Shown: piece after piece, positions 1 through 9,136 of the stretch
How positions within the stretch are numbered: position 1 is the stretch's first letter
Layout of the letters: each line of letters starts with the position of its first letter
Origin: Planctomycetia bacterium
Lineage (GTDB): Bacteria > Planctomycetota > Planctomycetia > Gemmatales > HRBIN36
Direction of reading: 5' to 3'
Length of the DNA stretch: 64,000 bases
NCBI GenBank assembly: GCA_016795155.1
Contig: JAEUIE010000006.1
Span: forward strand, 62,001 to 126,000
Notes under the pieces: model-generated
Told to the model about the DNA's origin: nothing
Seen by the model: the letters and a program-made list of their open reading frames with translations, nothing else
Databases searched by the model: none
Made by a program: the position numbers and the translations under genes

Positions 1-1932
1 TCTCAGTTCACTAAAGATGTTGGTCATCACTTCCTGAGCGAGCAACTCGATGACACGAGTATTGCATTTTCCAGCGGGGAGCAACCAAAGCCCAGGTGAA
101 GTCGTTCGGTGAAGTGAATCTTGAACAGGCACCAGTTCACGGATTAATTCACTCAGTCCTGGCTCAAGGGGCATTTCAAATAATTCATGAGCCGTAGGGT
201 TACGTAAATCAGCATCGACTAATAGCGTCTTCTGTCCGGAACGAGCCAGGGAAAGTGCCAGGTGACAGGCCAAGGAAGTTTTTCCTTCGCCACTATCTGC
301 ACTGCAGACCATGATGATCTGCAATGAGTTCTTCTTGGCAGTATGAATCAATTGAGTCCTGAATGAATCGACTGATTCTGTGAGAATCGTTTGCCAGACT
401 TCTTCATCATCTTCTTTAGGCTTAAATCCCAAGCTCAGTCGCTTTGGCGGTGCGGGAACCATGCCTACCACATTCATTCCAAAATGATCTTCAATTTCAT
501 CAGGGGAAGATACTCGATGCGTCCGGCTTTCCAGGAATGCGATAAGAAGTAACCCTAGCCCAAAAGCAATAACTGACCCAAGAATGGAGAAACGTATTTT
601 ATTTGAATACCGATCTGCTGTGGAGATCATTGGATCCCCCATTTTCCTGATTCGTTCCGGTGTATCAAGTTCCGCCTTGAGATTTTCCACAGTAGCTGAC
701 AACTTTGCTCGAATTGATTCCAAGGTTCCTATTTTCTGTTTATCTTCTTCAACATTGACAGAATTCGTATTTAATTCCATTGAAACCTTGACATATTCAG
801 CCAGATCTGCTCGCAGGGTTTTTAATGCTTCCTCCAGCTGTTTTATTTTGAATTTGATATTATCGAGTATTGCAGTTCGCTCTGCCTGTGTCTTTGACTG
901 AATCTCTGTCACCAAGGATGGTCGAAGCTGTGTTTTTTTCTCATCAATCTGCTTTTGTATGGAAACCAATTCATCCTGCAGTTGTTTAACTCGAATATTC
1001 GTAGGTGCGGCTTTAATAGTTCGATCAAGTAATTCCTGCAAATTGGCTTGCTGTTGTTTAAGTGGCATGAGCTGAGGATGGTTGTTAAGAACTTCATCGA
1101 AGTACTTGCTCGAAGTATCCAGTGCCTGCTGTTTGTTATCGGAGAAGATTTTTAAATCATTTCGATAATGCCTTAATTCTGACTCTGCTCTTATTATTTC
1201 CTTCTTGGTAGCTTCCTGCAATTCGAGAGTTAGCTTTTGCCTAAGTAACACTGTTTCGGTGTTTACATCTTTGCCTGCATCTGCATTTTTTCGCATTTTT
1301 TCTCTAAGCACGTCAATTTCTGTTTTGGCCATATCGTCAAATCGAGTTAATCTGGTTAGTCGATCCATTCTCTCTTTTTTTGTTTCGCTACCAAAATCAC
1401 GTAAATACACTTCTCGAATGTTATTAACCAGAATTTTCAGTTCATGTGGTTTATCGCCCGACATCGAAAATTGCATAACTTCCGGACCGAATGGAAATTC
1501 CACTTTTAACTCTTTCATCAACCAGTCTTCGGGGTCTGGTTGCTCTTTGATGACCGAAAGTTTAGCTACATCCGAGTTTTTAAGTACTGAACTCATGAAC
1601 ACTGGATTTTTAATCAATGCGACCTGGGTTTGCCTCTGTAATGGTGGATCTGGATGTTCCTGCCAGCTTCCACCTACTCGATCCAGAATCCTGATTCGAG
1701 CATAAACGGATGGTTGCGTATAGGGGACTACGAACCAGAGAATCGTAGCTGCGAGCACAGCGAGTAAGATGGCAACCACACCTGCCTGAAACCATCTTCT
1801 CTTTAAAGCCTGCAGCAATATCCAGACATTTACTTTTTTGGAGTTACGCTTGAGTTTGCTGTTTTGGAAAGTACTATTTCCGTTAACAGATTGAACTGTA
1901 GTTATCGGCGATGTATTGGATGTGTTGGCCAT
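1..1932 (-). CDS. Wzc/GumC-type polysaccharide co-polymerase with BY-kinase-like domain (3' end beyond window)
   Basis: Inner-membrane chain-length regulator for exopolysaccharide export fused to a cytoplasmic P-loop ATPase of the bacterial tyrosine kinase (CpsD/CapB) type. The frame is open from the ATG at 1932 to the left edge (644 codons). One membrane segment lies near residues 40-60, a long periplasmic coiled-coil region follows to about 430, and a second membrane segment is near 443-465. The Walker A motif SGEGKTS starts at about residue 547 and the A' motif LLVDADLRNP follows; near the edge GLWLLPAGKCN matches the family's LPAG region. The usual tyrosine-rich tail would lie outside the window, so kinase activity cannot be judged. 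It is the last visible gene of a leftward set with the exosortase (65 bp gap) and the NusG-like factor, which fits a capsule/EPS operon. Confidence 0.85.
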   Translation of the reverse strand, partial: MANTSNTSPITTVQSVNGNSTFQNSKLKRNSKKVNVWILLQALKRRWFQAGVVAILLAVLAATILWFVVPYTQPSVYARIRILDRVGGSWQEHPDPPLQRQTQVALIKNPVFMSSVLKNSDVAKLSVIKEQPDPEDWLMKELKVEFPFGPEVMQFSMSGDKPHELKILVNNIREVYLRDFGSETKKERMDRLTRLTRFDDMAKTEIDVLREKMRKNADAGKDVNTETVLLRQKLTLELQEATKKEIIRAESELRHYRNDLKIFSDNKQQALDTSSKYFDEVLNNHPQLMPLKQQQANLQELLDRTIKAAPTNIRVKQLQDELVSIQKQIDEKKTQLRPSLVTEIQSKTQAERTAILDNIKFKIKQLEEALKTLRADLAEYVKVSMELNTNSVNVEEDKQKIGTLESIRAKLSATVENLKAELDTPERIRKMGDPMISTADRYSNKIRFSILGSVIAFGLGLLLIAFLESRTHRVSSPDEIEDHFGMNVVGMVPAPPKRLSLGFKPKEDDEEVWQTILTESVDSFRTQLIHTAKKNSLQIIMVCSADSGEGKTSLACHLALSLARSGQKTLLVDADLRNPTAHELFEMPLEPGLSELIRELVPVQDSLHRTTSPGLWLLPAGKCNTRVIELLAQEVMTNIFSELR

Positions 1933-1997
1933 AAGATGCTATCTCACTTCCTGATGATTACTTCATGACTACTTCGATACAGTCACAATTAAGTCCA

Positions 1998-2948
1998 TCA
2001 ACGTCTGCCAATCAATCTTTTTCTGGTTGCCTGTATGCTGGCTGCACCAGCATGTTTGTGCGTTGAAACATCCTGCACTGGAACCAGTTTTCGCAGCAAC
2101 CATATTTCCAGTGCGAGGAAACCCAACGCAACTGGCATCATAAGCCAGCCAGCCCAGTCGTGAAATATCTTTTCCGCAGCTTCTTCACCAAACCATTCCT
2201 GTGCAATTCCAGTCGCGGTTATCCTTAGAATGTTGACAATGATTGCTATGGGAATGGCACTCAGAATGATTATAACCGTATCAAGAATAGGTGGTCGATA
2301 AATAACTACCATCGCAGCAGCCAACGCAAAGAAGATCAGCAACATGCTCAAGCCACTGCAGGCTTCCATGACGCCGATACGTGATTGAGAAAGAAAAATC
2401 ACATTTCCTTCTGCCACCGCAGGTATTCCGGAAGCTTGTATCAGAAAAAGACTGCCAATAGTAGCTATCCGCTGAAGTGGATATGCTAAACCGGTTTCCA
2501 CGCTGTGGGGTAATGGAATCATGAAGATCAGGAACATAACTGCTGGCAATGCCCACCACATAATCGACCATCCACCGAACAGCCAGAACAATCCTGCTAT
2601 TACTATCATTAACGAAATACCATCTATCCAGTCCTGATTGATAAACCCGCAGGCAACATGTATCAGCATTCCTAAAATAACTAGTATCAGCCCGCGCGGA
2701 TCCAATGTTGCAGTGATTTTTTCAAGACGATCTCTTCGCAAGTATAAGATAACCAAGGAGAAAAAGGGAACGAGATACCCTTGGGAATACTGGGGATCGT
2801 TCCACCACTTATAGGCCATGGCGGTCAATGTCGTCCAGTAACTCCAGATCAGTGCTGTTAGAAATAATACTGCAAGCAATGCAATCGCAGTCCTGGACAA
2901 GTCCTGCTTCACATTTAAACTGCTTGCTTCAACATTTTTGGGTAACAC
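1998..2948 (-). CDS. exosortase/archaeosortase family membrane protease-transpeptidase
   Basis: Polytopic membrane protein of 316 aa. Exosortases recognise C-terminal PEP-CTERM-like sorting tags and process exported proteins in step with exopolysaccharide production. The family catalytic triad is visible: Cys197 in EACSGL, Arg242 in VNILRITATG and His263 in IFHDWAGW; an N-terminal YSQGYLVP also fits the family. About eight hydrophobic helices are apparent. The start is GTG at 2948, with GGAG about nine bases upstream; the spacer includes a perfect 10-bp palindrome, GTGCGCGCAC (2949-2958). No EpsI-like (DUF3485) domain is fused to it, and I found no sorting-tag substrate in the window. It lies between the antiterminator and the co-polymerase in one leftward transcription unit. 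Confidence 0.9.
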   Translation of the reverse strand: MLPKNVEASSLNVKQDLSRTAIALLAVLFLTALIWSYWTTLTAMAYKWWNDPQYSQGYLVPFFSLVILYLRRDRLEKITATLDPRGLILVILGMLIHVACGFINQDWIDGISLMIVIAGLFWLFGGWSIMWWALPAVMFLIFMIPLPHSVETGLAYPLQRIATIGSLFLIQASGIPAVAEGNVIFLSQSRIGVMEACSGLSMLLIFFALAAAMVVIYRPPILDTVIIILSAIPIAIIVNILRITATGIAQEWFGEEAAEKIFHDWAGWLMMPVALGFLALEIWLLRKLVPVQDVSTHKHAGAASIQATRKRLIGRR

Positions 2949-3073
2949 GTGCGCGCACTCCGTGACCGTGGGGTGACCTGCCCCCTTTTAAGTACCACCT
3001 TTTTTGCCTTCCTGGCATCATGTAATTCCTTGCAAATTCTACTGAGTCTTATCACTCAGTTTTGCATTGATCG

Positions 3074-3652
3074 TTAGCCCAATCGTACATTTGGAGTAAC
3101 TGCTCCGATCATCCAGGACTCAATCTGCACAGAAACTCCACGCTGCAGCATGCGAACTTCCACGACGAACATTTCCTTATTGTTCTTACGAATGATTTTA
3201 CCGGTCATTCCCTGCAATGAACCGTGCAGTATTTCCACCGTTTGCCCCGGCATTAACTGTTTTTCCGGTGTCATTACTTCACCAGACTGGATGAGTCGAT
3301 GTACTGCATGGAGATCATGATGCAGTGACACTTGATCGATCACCGGTATACAGGCTATGATCATGTTCGTCTTCAGTGACTGGACTCGATCCTCATCACT
3401 ACCATGAATAAAAACATATCCGGGAAACAATGGTAAATACGATTTCAGAACTCGATTCTTTCGTAGGGTTCTGAATTCATGAATTGGGAGAAAGAAATCC
3501 TTGCCTTGCTGATTCAACTTCCTCGCAAGCGATTTTTCTGCCCGTGGCTTGGTATACAATACCCACCAGCCTCGACTGGAATCGACCTTCTCGGAAATAT
3601 CGGTGAAAAGGCTATCCTTAGACAGATAAGGTTCTAACTGCAATCGAGGCAT
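3074..3652 (-). CDS. NusG/RfaH-like transcription antiterminator
   Basis: 192-aa NusG-family protein with an N-terminal NGN domain (WWVLYTKPRAEKSLARKL near residue 29, LPLFPGYVFIHG near 75) and a C-terminal KOW domain (GMTGKIIRKNNKEMFVVEV). Specialised NusG paralogues at the head of polysaccharide operons (RfaH, UpxY and LoaP types) let RNA polymerase read through long operons. Its position, first gene of the leftward exosortase/co-polymerase set, suggests the same job here. The gap to the exosortase is 125 bp. It is less likely to be housekeeping NusG, because no secE or rplK is beside it. The ATG at 3652 is preceded only by a weak GAGAG. Confidence 0.85.
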   Translation of the reverse strand: MPRLQLEPYLSKDSLFTDISEKVDSSRGWWVLYTKPRAEKSLARKLNQQGKDFFLPIHEFRTLRKNRVLKSYLPLFPGYVFIHGSDEDRVQSLKTNMIIACIPVIDQVSLHHDLHAVHRLIQSGEVMTPEKQLMPGQTVEILHGSLQGMTGKIIRKNNKEMFVVEVRMLQRGVSVQIESWMIGAVTPNVRLG

Positions 3653-3770
3653 TGTTGTCTCTCAATGATGCTACGTCTGTGTGTTGCGCAGGCCTCAAGC
3701 AGTCACCCGTCTTAAAATATCGTAACTTACGACTGAAAAACACTTTAAGGCTATACTGTGCATTGGGGGT

Positions 3771-3807
3771 GCCCATCACGATGTTAATCTGGTTGGCAGA
3801 GATGGGC
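3771..3807. repeat. inverted repeat in 5' leader of NusG-like gene
   Basis: Perfect 7-bp arms GCCCATC (3771-3777) and GATGGGC (3801-3807) around a 23-nt loop. In the leftward transcript this hairpin would lie about 120 nt upstream of the antiterminator start. No T-run follows on either strand, so it is not an intrinsic terminator. It could be a leader structure or an operator; its role is unknown. Confidence 0.45.
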
Positions 3808-3910
3808 GATCTCTTATAAATCCTATGGTAACAAACAATTGCGACAATTCAAGCATTACCTGCTGTAATTGACATGATTTACTTGAACTTGAATCATGCG
3901 AAACTCATGG

Positions 3911-3931
3911 ATTTGCAATTATTTTGCAAAT
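3911..3931. promoter_or_regulatory. operator-like inverted repeat upstream of deacetylase
   Basis: Perfect 8-bp arms ATTTGCAA (3911-3918) and TTGCAAAT (3924-3931) with a 5-nt spacer. The site is 66 bp upstream of the deacetylase start and inside the divergent promoter region. The symmetry and length suit binding by a dimeric regulator, but no cognate regulator can be named from this window. Confidence 0.4.
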
Positions 3932-3997
3932 AGGTGGTCGAGGCAGTAAGTTATACCAGAATTTCGCGGTTCGTATCAAGGCTTTAAGGTGACGTAA

Positions 3998-4900
3998 TTG
4001 CGATCTAATGAATGCCCCAGAACCATACTTAGTTTCGATGTTGAAGAACATTTTCGGATCGAAGCTGCATCGCATTTAGACTGCAGTCCAAGTGTCAAGA
4101 ACGTTTATCGTCAGCGTGCTGAAAATGCAACGAGATCATTGCTTGAACTACTTAACGAAGCGAATGCACCAGCAACCTTTTTCATTGTTGGAGAGTTGGC
4201 CAAGTCTTCTCCAGGGTTAATCAGAGAAATTCATCAGGCAGGTCATGAAATCGCATCTCATGGATGGGATCATCAATCTGTATTGAAGCTGAATCCAGCT
4301 GCCTTTCGATCCGATATTCAACAATCCAAAGACTCTCTCGAGCAGATTATCGGCTCACCAATTTATGGCTATCGTGCTCCGACTTTCAGCATTGTACCCC
4401 GAACAGCCTGGGCAATCGATGCACTAGTCGAAGCTGGATTTCAATATGATTCATCTATTTTCCCAGTGAGCCATGATCGTTATGGAGTACCTCACGCTCC
4501 AACAGTTCCCTTCTGGTGTTCAGGCCAGGATTCGACATGTAAATTACTGGAAATACCACCACTAACTTTACGTACACCCTTGAAAAATCTTCCTGTAGCA
4601 GGAGGAGGGTATTTCAGGCTGTTCCCGTTATCAATCATGCAAACTGGACTATTCCTGAATCGATATCATGAACCTTCTGTATCGATGCTTTATTTTCACC
4701 CATGGGAGTTTGATCCGGGACAAGTCAGGTTACCTTTGCCATGTCTGAGTCGTTGGCGTACTTATGCCGGCATACACCGTTCTACTGCGAGATTGCGACA
4801 CTTGATTCGAACCATTTCACCATCGTCATTTTGCAGAGCTGTGGATGTTGCTGGCGAGTTAAAGTCGACTCAACTCATTCATTTCAAACTTAGCGCTTGA
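3998..4900 (+). CDS. exosortase-associated polysaccharide deacetylase (NodB fold, DUF3473-like tail)
   Basis: 300-aa carbohydrate-esterase-4 deacetylase expected to remove N-acetyl groups from an exported polysaccharide. Visible family motifs are TILSFDVEEHF near residue 9 (metal-binding Asp region), SHGWDH (metal-binding His pair), YGYRAPTFSI, YDSSIFP, and the C-terminal LYFHPWEFDPGQ. The SFDVEEHF opening and HPWE ending are typical of the form found with exosortases. The start is TTG at 3998 with AAGGTG seven bases upstream; a nearby ATG is out of frame. No signal peptide is seen, as is usual for this subfamily. It is divergent from the exosortase operon, which supports a shared EPS function. 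Confidence 0.88.
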   Translation: MRSNECPRTILSFDVEEHFRIEAASHLDCSPSVKNVYRQRAENATRSLLELLNEANAPATFFIVGELAKSSPGLIREIHQAGHEIASHGWDHQSVLKLNPAAFRSDIQQSKDSLEQIIGSPIYGYRAPTFSIVPRTAWAIDALVEAGFQYDSSIFPVSHDRYGVPHAPTVPFWCSGQDSTCKLLEIPPLTLRTPLKNLPVAGGGYFRLFPLSIMQTGLFLNRYHEPSVSMLYFHPWEFDPGQVRLPLPCLSRWRTYAGIHRSTARLRHLIRTISPSSFCRAVDVAGELKSTQLIHFKLSA

Positions 4901-4958
4901 GTGAAATTGAATTAACTCTATTTCTCTGGTTTGAATTTGTGTTTGAGTTCCTGCTTGA

Positions 4959-7900
4959 TTAATATCGCGTGACCGTTTCATGCAAATTCAAAACAACACG
5001 CATCAGTTGCATCCATGCAGCCAGTTCTCGCTTGTCAATTCGATCATCATGAGAAGCCAAACCCACCGAAGTCAGTTTTTCAGCTTCTTTTGATTTGTCA
5101 GCATAGTGACTGCGTTGCATAGCAATCATGTTTTTCATCGCATCCAATTCAGCAGGTTTGGGATTTCGGGCCAACACTCTGTTGAAAGTGAAGCGAATTC
5201 TCTGAATATCGTCTTTGGAGCTATGCCAGATCGTTTGAGCCAGTATTCGTGCAGCTTCAACAAAACTTGGATCATTCAACAGGGTCAGTGCCTGCTGAGG
5301 CGTATTAGATTGAACTCTATTGGCAGTACATTCCTCCCGAGAAGGAGCGTCGAAATTCGACATCATAGGCTGAAGAAACATACGTTGCCAATGGGTATAG
5401 AGCCCTCGCCGATACTGGCGATCATCGCGAGAGGCGACGTAGTTTCGGTCAGGAAACTGAAGCAACGCATAATATCCTTCAGGCTGGTAAGGAAATACAC
5501 TTGGCCCACCCAGTTCTTTGTTCAATAGACCGGAGACTGCGAGTGCCTGATCGCGAATAAATTCTGCTTCCAGCCGCCTTGGGTTCTGGAACGAAAGTAA
5601 TCGATTCTGCGGATCAATTTCCTTGCTTTCTCCTCGTGTGACTGCAGATTGACGATACGTGCTGGACATGACCATCAGTTTCAGCAGATGTTTAATATTC
5701 CAGCCTGATTCACGAAATTCCACCGCTAACCAATCAAGCAACTCTGGATGAGTAGGCCACTCTCCTTGAGCACCAAAATCATCCAACTGATTGCTTAGTC
5801 CATTGCCAAAAAATTGTTTCCATAATCGATTAACAAAAACTCTTGCAGCCAAGGGATTTTCTGGAGAAGTGAGCCAGTTCGCCAGGTCCAACCTGCTGGT
5901 TCCAACAACCTTTGAGGTTAAGAATTCTGGAGGTGATGCTGAGACTATTGACCCTGATTGATCAAGGAAATTGCCTCGGGGAAGAATACGAGTTGTAACA
6001 GGTTTTTCCAACGCTTCAGAAACCATAGTCATGGCTTTCCCATTTCTGCATTCGTGGAACTTTTTTTCCAGTTCCTTGATCTGCGCAAATGCAGATTTAT
6101 TCCAACCGGTCGAACGAAGAAACTGCAAAGTTTCCGAAAGTGAATGATGGCTGACTAAACTAAGTGGAACATCGCCAGTAGTTGCGACTCGGATTCGTGC
6201 CAGTAAACTGGTTGGAAATTTGATCACTAAAGAATCACCCTCTACTGACTCGAGAGGCTGATCAAGCCACCAGATACTCTTATGCAACTGATTGCGATTG
6301 CCTGACAAGGTTCGCCATCCGTCCTTGATCCCGACAACATCATGACCATTCCGATAAATGTTTTCTTTCAGATTTGCTTCAGCAAATCGAATGGAGATCG
6401 GAACCAGCTTCTCTTCGCCACTTTTTTTAAGGTAGAAAGTCGGTCTGAAGGTGATGTTCGTTGACTTGTCTCGAAAAATGCTCAATGATTTTGAGGATTG
6501 CTCAACTGGCAGCAGATCAACACGAACAGCTGACAGCCAACCAGGTTTCAATACCAAACTCACTGTGGGAGCCTTATTGATTGGACCTTTCACTAGAATT
6601 GAACCATCTCTCTGAACTTCAGCAATCTCTTGTGAATTTTCTTCTCCCTGCTTTGTCTCGCTTTTCTGTTTTGCAGGAAACTTACTTGCATTCGTCTTCG
6701 ATAGTGGAGGCAAGTCGCTAAATGACACGGTCACCGATGTGCTAAGTTCATGTTGTTGTTGGCTTTGGCTGGTAATCTGCCTCTTCCAGCGAGCAAGTTG
6801 ATTTATTGCAGAAGTTTGCTCCTTTCCTGCCCCCAACTGGGAATCAAAACTCTCTTTCGCAATTTGCTCCATTTTCTCGATCAGTTTTTTCATTCGTTGT
6901 TTCAGATAGTCGTTTTCCACTTCTATTTCTGGAGGAAACGGATGATCGTTGCTCCATCCTTTCAAGTCGGGGTTGGGAGTGTAATCGTAATCCTGGTAGA
7001 CTCCCCATTGTTTCAAGTCACTGAAGTAGGCTGCCAGTGAATAAAAATCTTTCATGGTGTATGGATCGTACTTATGATCATGACATTCAGCACAACCTAT
7101 GGTTGAACCTAGCCAGGTTCCTGCAACAGTACGAACACGATCTGCTGCATATTTTGCCAGATATTCAGCAGGCTGAGCGCCACCTTCACGGGTCATCATG
7201 TTGAGACGATTAAAACCTGTTGCTATTCGTTGATTCACTGTAGGTTGTGGTAACAGGTCCCCTGCCAATTGCTCTCTGGTGAACTGATCAAAAGGCATAT
7301 TGGAATTGAATGCCTGGATTACATAATCTCGATAGGGGAAAATACGCTGGTTTTGATCGCCATGATAACCGACGGTATCTGCAAAACGAACTAGATCTAG
7401 CCAATTCACTGCCATCCGTTCGCCATAGTGCTGCGAAGCCAGTAAACGGTCTACCGTTTTTTCATACCAGGAATCATCCCCATTCTGAATTGCCTGCACT
7501 TCATCCCATGTAGGAGGTAGGCCGGTAATATCCAGACTTATACGTCTGAATAATGATGATCGATCAGCTTCATCTGAAGGCTTGATTCCTTTTGCTTCTA
7601 ATGCAGCCAGAATGAATACATCAATCGGATTTTTTGCCCAATCTTTGTTTTGGATAGAAGGAAGTTGTGGACGAGTTGGGATTACATATGACCAATGGGC
7701 CTGATATTCTGCTCCCTGCTCAATCCATAGTTTCAATAACTCTTTTTGTTTGACAGAAAGAGGCTTATGGGATTCAAGAGGAGGCATTATTTCATCTCGA
7801 TCTTCCGAAAAAATTCGTTCAATCAGATGACTTTTCGACAAATCACCAGGCACAATAGCTTTTCTGGTTATCGCTGAATCACGCTGATCAAGTCGCAATT

Positions 7901-8084
7901 TTCCCTTACGTTTGTTCTGATCCGGCCCATGACAGGCGAAACAATGTTCACTCAAAATGGGCCTGATATCTCGATTAAACTGCACACGGTTGGAGCGTAC
8001 TATTGGCTTTGAGTTTTGCGCTGCAGAAAACCAACTCAGAAGAAAAGTCAGTAGAAACACAAATAGACTGATGCTAATTCGCAT
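4959..8084 (-). CDS. secreted PSD1/DUF1549-DUF1553 cytochrome c-domain protein
   Basis: Large planctomycete-specific secreted protein, 1041 aa from the ATG at 8084, which gives a clean signal peptide (MRISISLFVFLLTFLLSWF). Two further in-frame ATGs lie upstream (8120, 8147) but add residues ahead of that peptide. Order of parts: signal peptide, a Planctomycete Cytochrome C1 domain with heme site EHCFACHGPD near residue 48, a DUF1549 region containing CAECHDHKYDPY, a central beta-rich region, then DUF1553 (RLDLANWLTSPENPLAARV onward). Such genes are usually followed by a DUF1501 sulfatase-like partner; none is here. The substrate is unknown; electron transfer linked to extracellular polymer breakdown is often suggested for the family. 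It converges on the deacetylase. Confidence 0.88.
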   Translation of the reverse strand: MRISISLFVFLLTFLLSWFSAAQNSKPIVRSNRVQFNRDIRPILSEHCFACHGPDQNKRKGKLRLDQRDSAITRKAIVPGDLSKSHLIERIFSEDRDEIMPPLESHKPLSVKQKELLKLWIEQGAEYQAHWSYVIPTRPQLPSIQNKDWAKNPIDVFILAALEAKGIKPSDEADRSSLFRRISLDITGLPPTWDEVQAIQNGDDSWYEKTVDRLLASQHYGERMAVNWLDLVRFADTVGYHGDQNQRIFPYRDYVIQAFNSNMPFDQFTREQLAGDLLPQPTVNQRIATGFNRLNMMTREGGAQPAEYLAKYAADRVRTVAGTWLGSTIGCAECHDHKYDPYTMKDFYSLAAYFSDLKQWGVYQDYDYTPNPDLKGWSNDHPFPPEIEVENDYLKQRMKKLIEKMEQIAKESFDSQLGAGKEQTSAINQLARWKRQITSQSQQQHELSTSVTVSFSDLPPLSKTNASKFPAKQKSETKQGEENSQEIAEVQRDGSILVKGPINKAPTVSLVLKPGWLSAVRVDLLPVEQSSKSLSIFRDKSTNITFRPTFYLKKSGEEKLVPISIRFAEANLKENIYRNGHDVVGIKDGWRTLSGNRNQLHKSIWWLDQPLESVEGDSLVIKFPTSLLARIRVATTGDVPLSLVSHHSLSETLQFLRSTGWNKSAFAQIKELEKKFHECRNGKAMTMVSEALEKPVTTRILPRGNFLDQSGSIVSASPPEFLTSKVVGTSRLDLANWLTSPENPLAARVFVNRLWKQFFGNGLSNQLDDFGAQGEWPTHPELLDWLAVEFRESGWNIKHLLKLMVMSSTYRQSAVTRGESKEIDPQNRLLSFQNPRRLEAEFIRDQALAVSGLLNKELGGPSVFPYQPEGYYALLQFPDRNYVASRDDRQYRRGLYTHWQRMFLQPMMSNFDAPSREECTANRVQSNTPQQALTLLNDPSFVEAARILAQTIWHSSKDDIQRIRFTFNRVLARNPKPAELDAMKNMIAMQRSHYADKSKEAEKLTSVGLASHDDRIDKRELAAWMQLMRVVLNLHETVTRY

Positions 8085-8440
8085 GAGAGTTTCAGCCGGG
8101 AAAAAACTACTTAAGCCCATGATAAACCATGAGACTGAACTTACCAAGTTAAAACAACTAATCGCGATTTGTGGAAAAGCATGAAGAGTGTAAAAAAGAT
8201 GTAATGCGGAGTAGAGTATTCCTGCAAATGAACCTGACAGTAACGCTGGATTCTTAAATCCAAGAACGGTGACGGTATTGCTTGGAAACAGTTTAGGTAG
8301 AATTCAGTTTGAAACTGCACGAAACTTGAAGAATTCAATTTCCAAACTGCCTAACCTCTTGCAATTGGCATCGAACCTGCTAACTTCCCAGAGACAAAAT
8401 CTCTGAGAAAACCGTTAGCTTGAATGCAAAGGTGGCCTCT

Positions 8441-9136
8441 ATGACGGAAACTTCTGCTGCCCCGGTGGCGGAGAAGTCGTTGTTCTTCTTCCCGAAATGG
8501 TTTAATAAAGCCTGGTGGGTTATTCTACCTGTTGCTTTAGCTGGGCCACCAGTCTTTCTGACTATTGCGTGGTTTGGCTTTAATCATCAATCAACGCATG
8601 TTGGTTATGCACCTAAACAGCCGGTCAATTACAGTCACACCATACATGCCGGCCAGTTGGGGATAGATTGCCGTTACTGCCATACTGATGTGGAAAAATC
8701 CGGGCAGGCTAATATTCCACCGACAGAGACCTGCATGGCATGTCATTCCATGGTTGCAACAGGTAAAGGCAGCCTGGAATTAATCAGGGAAAGTTGGAAT
8801 ACCAAAAAGCCTGTGGAATGGGTGAAAGTACATAAGTTACCCGATTTTGTTTACTTCAATCATTCTGCCCACGTTAATCGAGGTGTAGGCTGCGTTTCCT
8901 GTCATGGTCGTGTAGACCAAATGGACGTTGTGGTGCATGAGAAACCTTTGAGCATGGCTTGGTGTCTGGATTGCCATCGTAATCCTGAGCCTCATCTGCG
9001 GCCATTAGATCAGATCACCAACATGACCTGGAAACCCAAGGATACTGCAAATGAAACTGCAGAATCTCTCGGAAAAACGCTGCGTGCACAGTTGAAACTG
9101 AACCCATCTACGGATTGTTCTACATGTCATCGCTAA
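8441..9136 (+). CDS. actA: alternative complex III subunit A, pentaheme cytochrome c
   Basis: 231-aa membrane-anchored multiheme cytochrome, the first gene of the respiratory operon. It has one N-terminal membrane segment (about residues 24-46) and five CxxCH heme sites: CRYCH, CMACH, CVSCH, CLDCH and a terminal CSTCH. In alternative complex III (ACIII) this subunit passes electrons from the iron-sulfur subunit towards cytochrome c or the oxidase. The ATG at 8441 is preferred over the one at 8420 because AAAGGTGG lies five bases before it. The last heme site ends one residue before the stop, and the gene overlaps actB by 13 bp, suggesting coupled translation. The upstream gap of 356 bp to the PSD1 start should hold the operon promoter. 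Confidence 0.9.
   Translation: MTETSAAPVAEKSLFFFPKWFNKAWWVILPVALAGPPVFLTIAWFGFNHQSTHVGYAPKQPVNYSHTIHAGQLGIDCRYCHTDVEKSGQANIPPTETCMACHSMVATGKGSLELIRESWNTKKPVEWVKVHKLPDFVYFNHSAHVNRGVGCVSCHGRVDQMDVVVHEKPLSMAWCLDCHRNPEPHLRPLDQITNMTWKPKDTANETAESLGKTLRAQLKLNPSTDCSTCHR

Larger units (their letters stand above)
3653..3997. other. divergent intergenic region between EPS operon and deacetylase
   Basis: 345 bp without a convincing gene, lying between the starts of the leftward NusG-like gene and the rightward deacetylase, so promoters for both must be here. Two perfect inverted repeats stand out and are listed separately (3771-3807 and 3911-3931). I looked for a sigma-54 type GG-N10-GC element and for an ops/JUMPstart-like element and recognised neither. 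No clear -35/-10 pair could be assigned by eye. Confidence 0.6.
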
